Source: Okapia johnstoni (Eukaryota; Chordata; Mammalia; Artiodactyla; Giraffidae). Taken from it: DNA of 64,000 bases. This document shows positions 59,638-64,000 of the stretch, piece after piece. Where the stretch lies: contig CM044322.1 in the NCBI GenBank assembly GCA_024291935.2, positions 65,587,405-65,651,404 on the forward strand, read 5' to 3'. The stretch's first letter is position 1, and every line of letters begins with the position of its first letter. Position numbers and translations under genes: made by a program. The notes under the pieces are model-generated. The model ran no database searches. It was not told where the DNA came from and was given only the letters and a program-made list of their open reading frames with translations.

Positions 59638-59792
59638 CTATCCTTATTTGTACATACAGATAGTCCTGCAGCCTGACAGACAATATCAACAAAATAATTG
59701 CTTCCTTATTTATTTATTCTCTGAATAAAAAATAGGAAATAAAATTAAAGTATTTGATAAATTAAGCCTTCTATGTACTATATCTTATATGT

Positions 59793-59906
59793 GAGTGAGT
59801 AATAGTCGCTCATTCCTTTCTCTTTGTGACTCCATGGACTTTAACCTACCAGGTTCCTTTGTCCATGGAATTCTCCAGGTACAAATACTGGAGTGGGTCG
59901 CCATCC
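59793..59906 (-). mobile_element. Bov-tA/BovA fragment
   Basis: Only a reversed BovA body: 'gtcgctcattcctttctctt', 'ccaggtacaaatactggagt', 'gggtcgccatcc'. The tRNA head is absent. Confidence 0.82.
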
Positions 59907-60162
59907 TATATCTTGTATAGAATGCCACAAATGCCAGATCTTCCTAATGAAATATTCATTTTAATGCATAATATAAATGTAAAAGGATGCATTTTATAAA
60001 TGAACTGATAGGGAAACTTAAGGAAGTTAAAACAACATCATTTTGCTTTTTTAATTGAAATATAATAAAATATTATTGTATATTTCAACCATTGTCCTTA
60101 GAGTTTCGAGTTTTCCACTAAGTTCAAGATACTGTTGAGAAAAGAAAAACCCTTCAGAGGAG

Positions 60163-60360
60163 CAAATGTGACTCAGTCACTAAAGAATCTGCTGTAATGC
60201 AGGAGACCCAGGTTTGATCCTTGGGTGGGGAAGATCCCCTGGAGGAGGAAGTGGTTACCCTCTCCAGTATTCTTGCTTGGAAAATAACATGGACAGAGGA
60301 GCCTGGTGTGCTCCAGGCCATGGGGTTGTGAAGAGTCGGACATAACTGAGCAACTAAACC
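60163..60360 (+). mobile_element. Bov-tA SINE
   Basis: A diverged tRNA head ('gtgactcagtcactaaagaa', B-box-like 'aggtttgatcct') plus a BovA body ending 'ggacataactgagcaactaa'. Confidence 0.9.
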
Positions 60361-61361
60361 ACCTATGCAGCTTAAAATCCAAGGTAAAATTCAATTGGAT
60401 AGCTAAAACATTTAAAAATACTCTATCTCATTATTAATAACTTAACGTACTGAAATAAATTCCTCTATAGACACAATATATGAGCAGTTTGATCACATAC
60501 TTTCTCCTGCTGAGAGTGGAGGAACACAAAAGTAGCTTTTGAATTAGACCTTCTAGAAGGCTGCTTTGTGTGGATTTTAGTCCAATTTAACAAGCTAATT
60601 CCAGCTCACAGCCCGCTCCCTGACACCCTCCCATTAGCCTCCCATCTGGCAGTCTTCCCTCGTTTGTGCTGACTGGGTTCCTTTGATTGCTTCATTTGGG
60701 ATGAATTCAGGACAGTGCTGCTGACATCAGCCAGTCTCATCCAACTGGGGCTGATCAGGTAAAATCAGAGAAGAGGGAGGCGTGTGCCCTCCTGGGAGCT
60801 TGGACAGGAGTACATGTTGACCTTGTTCCTCCTTCAGGTTTTACATCTCACAACTGATAGATGAGAGGAAAATCTTTTGTGGAGAAGGTTTTCACAAAAC
60901 ACACCTCAAAAGTGTCTCACAACAATTATCTCATCTCAACCAAGCCTCCTCCTCCCATATTCTTATGGTGTAAATTATCTGTACCATTCAACTAGTCTCC
61001 CAAGTTAGTGTCTCTTTAGTTTCTTCCCACGCTACCTCCCAACTGGATTATGCTCTTTGTTAAAATATTATTCTATTTATTGTACCTTATTAAAGCAAGC
61101 TATCATCTCAGAATTCCTGTACTAGTTTGTGCATTTTTCATGAAAAGACTGTGGAACTTCTCTAGAGATGAACATTCTCAAACTTTTTGTGCCATGCATA
61201 CTTATCATTTCTCTGGTTACACACCTAAATCTTGTTCCTGTAAACGAGAGTTCCTTTTTATTAATTCAAAGCTATTGCACAGTAATGAATGTGAAATTTG
61301 TAATAAATGTAAGTTAGTCATAAACATAATATCCTTATTCTTAGCTGTAAAAATGCTCTGA
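60361..61361. other. Unassigned, locally GC-richer
   Basis: 60580-60800 is less AT-rich and complex ('cagcccgctccctgacaccc', 'ctgctgacatcagccagtct'), a texture that can mark conserved regulatory DNA. 61050-61361 contains a frame (103 codons, plus) without family resemblance. Confidence 0.35.
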
Positions 61362-61439
61362 TTCTGTTCCTGACCCAGGGATCAAACTTGCGCCTCCTTC
61401 GTTGCAAGCAGATTCTTTACCGCTGAGCCACCAGGGAAA
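61362..61439 (-). mobile_element. tRNA-SINE fragment (Bov-tA head)
   Basis: The reversed tRNA-related part: 'cctgacccagggatcaaact', 'gcaagcagattctttaccgc', 'tgagccaccagggaaac'. The BovA body is absent. Confidence 0.78.
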
Positions 61440-62890
61440 CGAACCGAGTTTTTCATTTGTGTTCATCTATTTTGCACCCCCTACAGCCTGTGAAGGGAAT
61501 GAGGGGGTCACCAAGCTGAATGATGTGCCCCTGGATGCTTCTACAGCACAACTGAGGAAACAAGAGTGCAGCAATCCTGTATCCCTTATAGGGGATTCTA
61601 GCAAATTGCCCATTCTGTGGGCCAGCATCTTTCTTGTTATGGACAGTAAATAAATCTGTCCTCTACTTTAGGGTAAGGCACTAGGTCTGTCTCCCAAGGT
61701 GGTTTGCTGTGCAAACATCCTTGACATGGTCACCCAGAACAAAAGATAAGATGCACATAAGCTGGGAAACCCATGAAGACTTGTTTCCTAATATGCATTA
61801 ATTACTGAATAGTGGTTTTAAAAAACTACAAAAGGCATTTGAAAGTTTCTATTCAAATAAAGGAAAATGCACAATTTAAATTAATGTTTGTAGTCACCTG
61901 TGCTGTATTTAAACTGTGTATTAAATTTTACATAGTAACAACATAAGCATTCATTATTATTTTCACTTAATAGAGTCCATGTACATGTTCTTATCTATTG
62001 TCATCAAATTATTTGGCCTTTTGATCTGTTGAATGAAGTAATCTTTAAGAGCAGGGATGGCTAATAGGTGTAAACTCACATTATATGTTTACTAGATTGG
62101 TGTTTCAGTTCCCTGAAATGTTGAGTTAGAAAAATTTTGAGGTTCCAACTGTGCTCAGTATATATATATATATACATATATATATATAAACTTAATGACT
62201 GATTTAAACTGTTTTTTATTTTTATACTAGCTTAAAAACAAAGCAAACAAAATACCATTTCATTAAAACAACATGCTGAGATTCACACAGCTATTGGTTT
62301 TATGAAGCATTTTACTTAACGTAAAATACAGAATACAAATATTATTTATAACACTTTTCTTTTTCCTATGTGTTTAATTACTCAGCAAGAAATAGTTCTA
62401 AAGCTAAGACAAAGATTGAGCTATTTCATTAGCGTGCAAATAGAGTATTTTGATGAAAACAAAAATAGTTAGCAGTTGAAACAGGTTGGACAAAGCAATC
62501 TGTCTCTGAGAACACTGAGAATATGCAGTGAATTCTTCAGTTGATGAAAGAAAGAGAAACATATGATTCAGAATGAGCTGAATAAAGAAGATTTGAGTCC
62601 TGTTCTTGGTGTAGAGTTAATGTGAGTCATCATCGAGCCTTGCTTAATGGTTCCTTTAATTTCCCTGAATTTAGTTCTAGTCTCCACTCAGTTCTGGGTG
62701 ATCTGCCCATTTATTTGATAAATGTATGCTTTATTATTATTATATACACCCATACTCTTCCATACTCTTGAAGTAGCTATTGAGTCACATATGTTTAGTA
62801 ATAGCACATATTTGAAATAAGCTCTGTGCCATTAGTAGGGTTGTTTGGGAAATACCATGTGTCCCAAAAGAGAATTTGCACGTAGATATG
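61440..62890. other. Unassigned AT-rich sequence
   Basis: No repeat family was recognised, apart from the TA run at 62159-62190. The frame at 61402-61653 begins in the SINE fragment and is not a gene. Confidence 0.4.
62159..62190. repeat. (TA)n tract
   Basis: About 15 TA units with a single C interruption in the middle, perfectly symmetric around it. Confidence 0.95.
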
Positions 62891-63118
62891 ATGGGCTCCC
62901 TGGTGGTTCAGTGGTAAAAGAATCCATCTGCAGTGCAAGAGATGCATGTAGGAGATGTGGATTCAATCCACAGATTGGGAAGATCCCCTGGAGATGGAAG
63001 GACATGGCAACCCACTCCAGTATGCTTGCTTGGCAATCCCATGGACAGTGGAGCCTGGTAGGCTACAGTCTGTGGGGTCAAAAGAGTTGTACACAACTTA
63101 GCAACTAAACAACAACAA
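62891..63118 (+). mobile_element. Bov-tA SINE with 20-bp internal expansion
   Basis: The tRNA head ('gtggttcagtggtaaaagaa') and BovA body ('gggaagatcccctggagatg') are complete to 'acacaacttagcaactaaac'. The stretch 'agagatgcatgtaggagatg' carries a duplication of the 'gagatg' word, making the head longer than usual. It has an 'aacaacaac' tail. Confidence 0.9.
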
Positions 63119-63215
63119 ACATGGCAGTACTATAAGGTGGAAAATAAAATCTCTATACCCACTTAGGGGAGGGGGTGCTGTGTGAAGGAGTTAGAGTAGA
63201 CATTAGCAAAGCAAC

Positions 63216-63218
<3 letters not shown>

Positions 63219-63291
<73 letters not shown>

Positions 63292-63301
63292 TACACACAC
63301 G
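63219..63301. repeat. Compound (TA)n(CA)n microsatellite
   Basis: About 29 TA units followed directly by CA units with one TA interruption. Long enough to be unstable and to be read as the meaningless IYIYIY frames on both strands. Confidence 0.98.
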
Positions 63302-63913
63302 CATTGTTTTTCTTAGCAATCTGGTGTGTGTTTACTAAGCTAAAAAGTGCCAAAGTACAAAAGCTCTACCTTAGAAAATAGAGTGGAATGATTCAATATT
63401 GACCTCTGTGTGTTCTTCCTGAGGGTTCTTAACAGCTTGAAATGGAACATTGTAGATTTTAGCCACTGGTTGAGGCGGGGGGTGCTAAACTTTTGGCAAC
63501 CGTATTGTTGACCTAGAGACTCATATATAGCAAAACAAACAGTAGTACATCAATTGAGTGATGCAAAGGATTGTAAGATTCACTAGTCCTGTCACAGAGC
63601 CTATCATACGAAATTGTTTGGTTTTAAAGTGACAGCCAGCATTGCTACATTAGGAGGCTGCAATGCTCCCAGGAAGTATTTCTGATAATTTGATCTTTCC
63701 AATGGAAATGACACTGCCAGTTTTCTGTTTGTACCATTGATTTTATATAGGCTATGTTGGTAGTGATTAAATGTAACATTTATTCCCTAGACTGAAGAAT
63801 CCTAGGGAGTAAAACTAGATAGGTTTGGGAATAAAATTAGAAGGGAACTGGAAAACTGGATGCTGTAAATTCAGAGACTAATCAAAAATAAAATAAATTT
63901 GACCCTATCTGCT
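63302..63913. other. Unassigned stretch
   Basis: Nothing recognised. Confidence 0.4.
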
Positions 63914-64000
63914 TCAGAAAACTAAGATCATGGCATCCGTTCCCATCACTTCTTGGCAGATAGATGGAGAAACAGTGGAAACAGTGGCTGAGTTTATTTT
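63914..64000 (+). mobile_element. BovB fragment, sense, cut by window edge
   Basis: Sense BovB starting at the codons for the KTKIMAS segment ('cagaaaactaagatcatggc') and running out of the window. It starts within about 10 bp of the element position where the copy at 53812 starts. Confidence 0.92.

Noticed and set aside
63153..63381. Ile-Tyr repeat proteins on both strands
   Set aside because: They are translations of the (TA)n array.
1..64000. CRISPR arrays, operons, phage or other prokaryotic systems
   Set aside because: Repeat content, composition and splice-like features are those of a ruminant nuclear genome. The regularly recurring sequences are SINEs and LINEs, not spaced arrays.

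Overview
The window looks like nuclear DNA of a ruminant, almost certainly a bovid. It is AT-rich and holds no intact protein-coding gene. Many copies of the RTE-clade LINE BovB lie on both strands. There are about seventeen tRNA-derived Bov-tA SINEs, three dimeric BovA2 SINEs, cetartiodactyl CHR-type SINEs, artiodactyl L1 tails, older L1 fragments, and LTR or DNA-transposon remnants. Bov-tA and BovA2 together with BovB point to Bovidae; the species cannot be told from sequence alone. All family names are from recognition by eye, and element edges are good to roughly 5-30 bp unless target-site duplications (TSDs) are given.

Layout. 1-13.5 kb: BovB pieces (one scrambled, one with a twin-priming inversion inside an L1), antisense L1 fragments, an ERVL pol relic, Bov-tA SINEs, and a GC-rich 210-bp retro-fragment of PAFAH1B2 (12991-13200, minus strand) inside an old L1. 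13.5-31.7 kb: the densest BovB zone. A plus-strand BovB is split by an L1 with perfect TSDs and faces a minus-strand BovB tail to tail. It is followed by a BovB carrying two BovA2 insertions and a nearly full-length minus-strand BovB (27362-30115). 31.7-37.7 kb: a MaLR LTR, an LTR-like unit split by a Bov-tA, L1 tails and three short BovB 3' ends. 37.7-53.4 kb: mostly unique AT-rich sequence with one short BovB, several SINEs, an LTR-like block and one exon-like 57-bp segment with good splice signals (37825-37881). 53.4-59.6 kb: three BovB copies, two forming a head-to-head inverted pair. 59.6-64 kb: sparse SINEs and microsatellites, ending inside another BovB.

No genes work together here. 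The open frames are decayed fragments of BovB endonuclease/reverse transcriptase (RT), L1 ORF2 and ERVL pol, or opposite-strand shadows of them. The region is probably an intron or gene desert shaped by repeated LINE insertion and nesting. The best leads are the PAFAH1B2 5'-only fragment, the scrambled BovB at 2.1-3.1 kb, the exon-like segment near 37.8 kb, and an unnamed repeat shared by 11.5 and 21.3 kb with its two blocks in swapped order.
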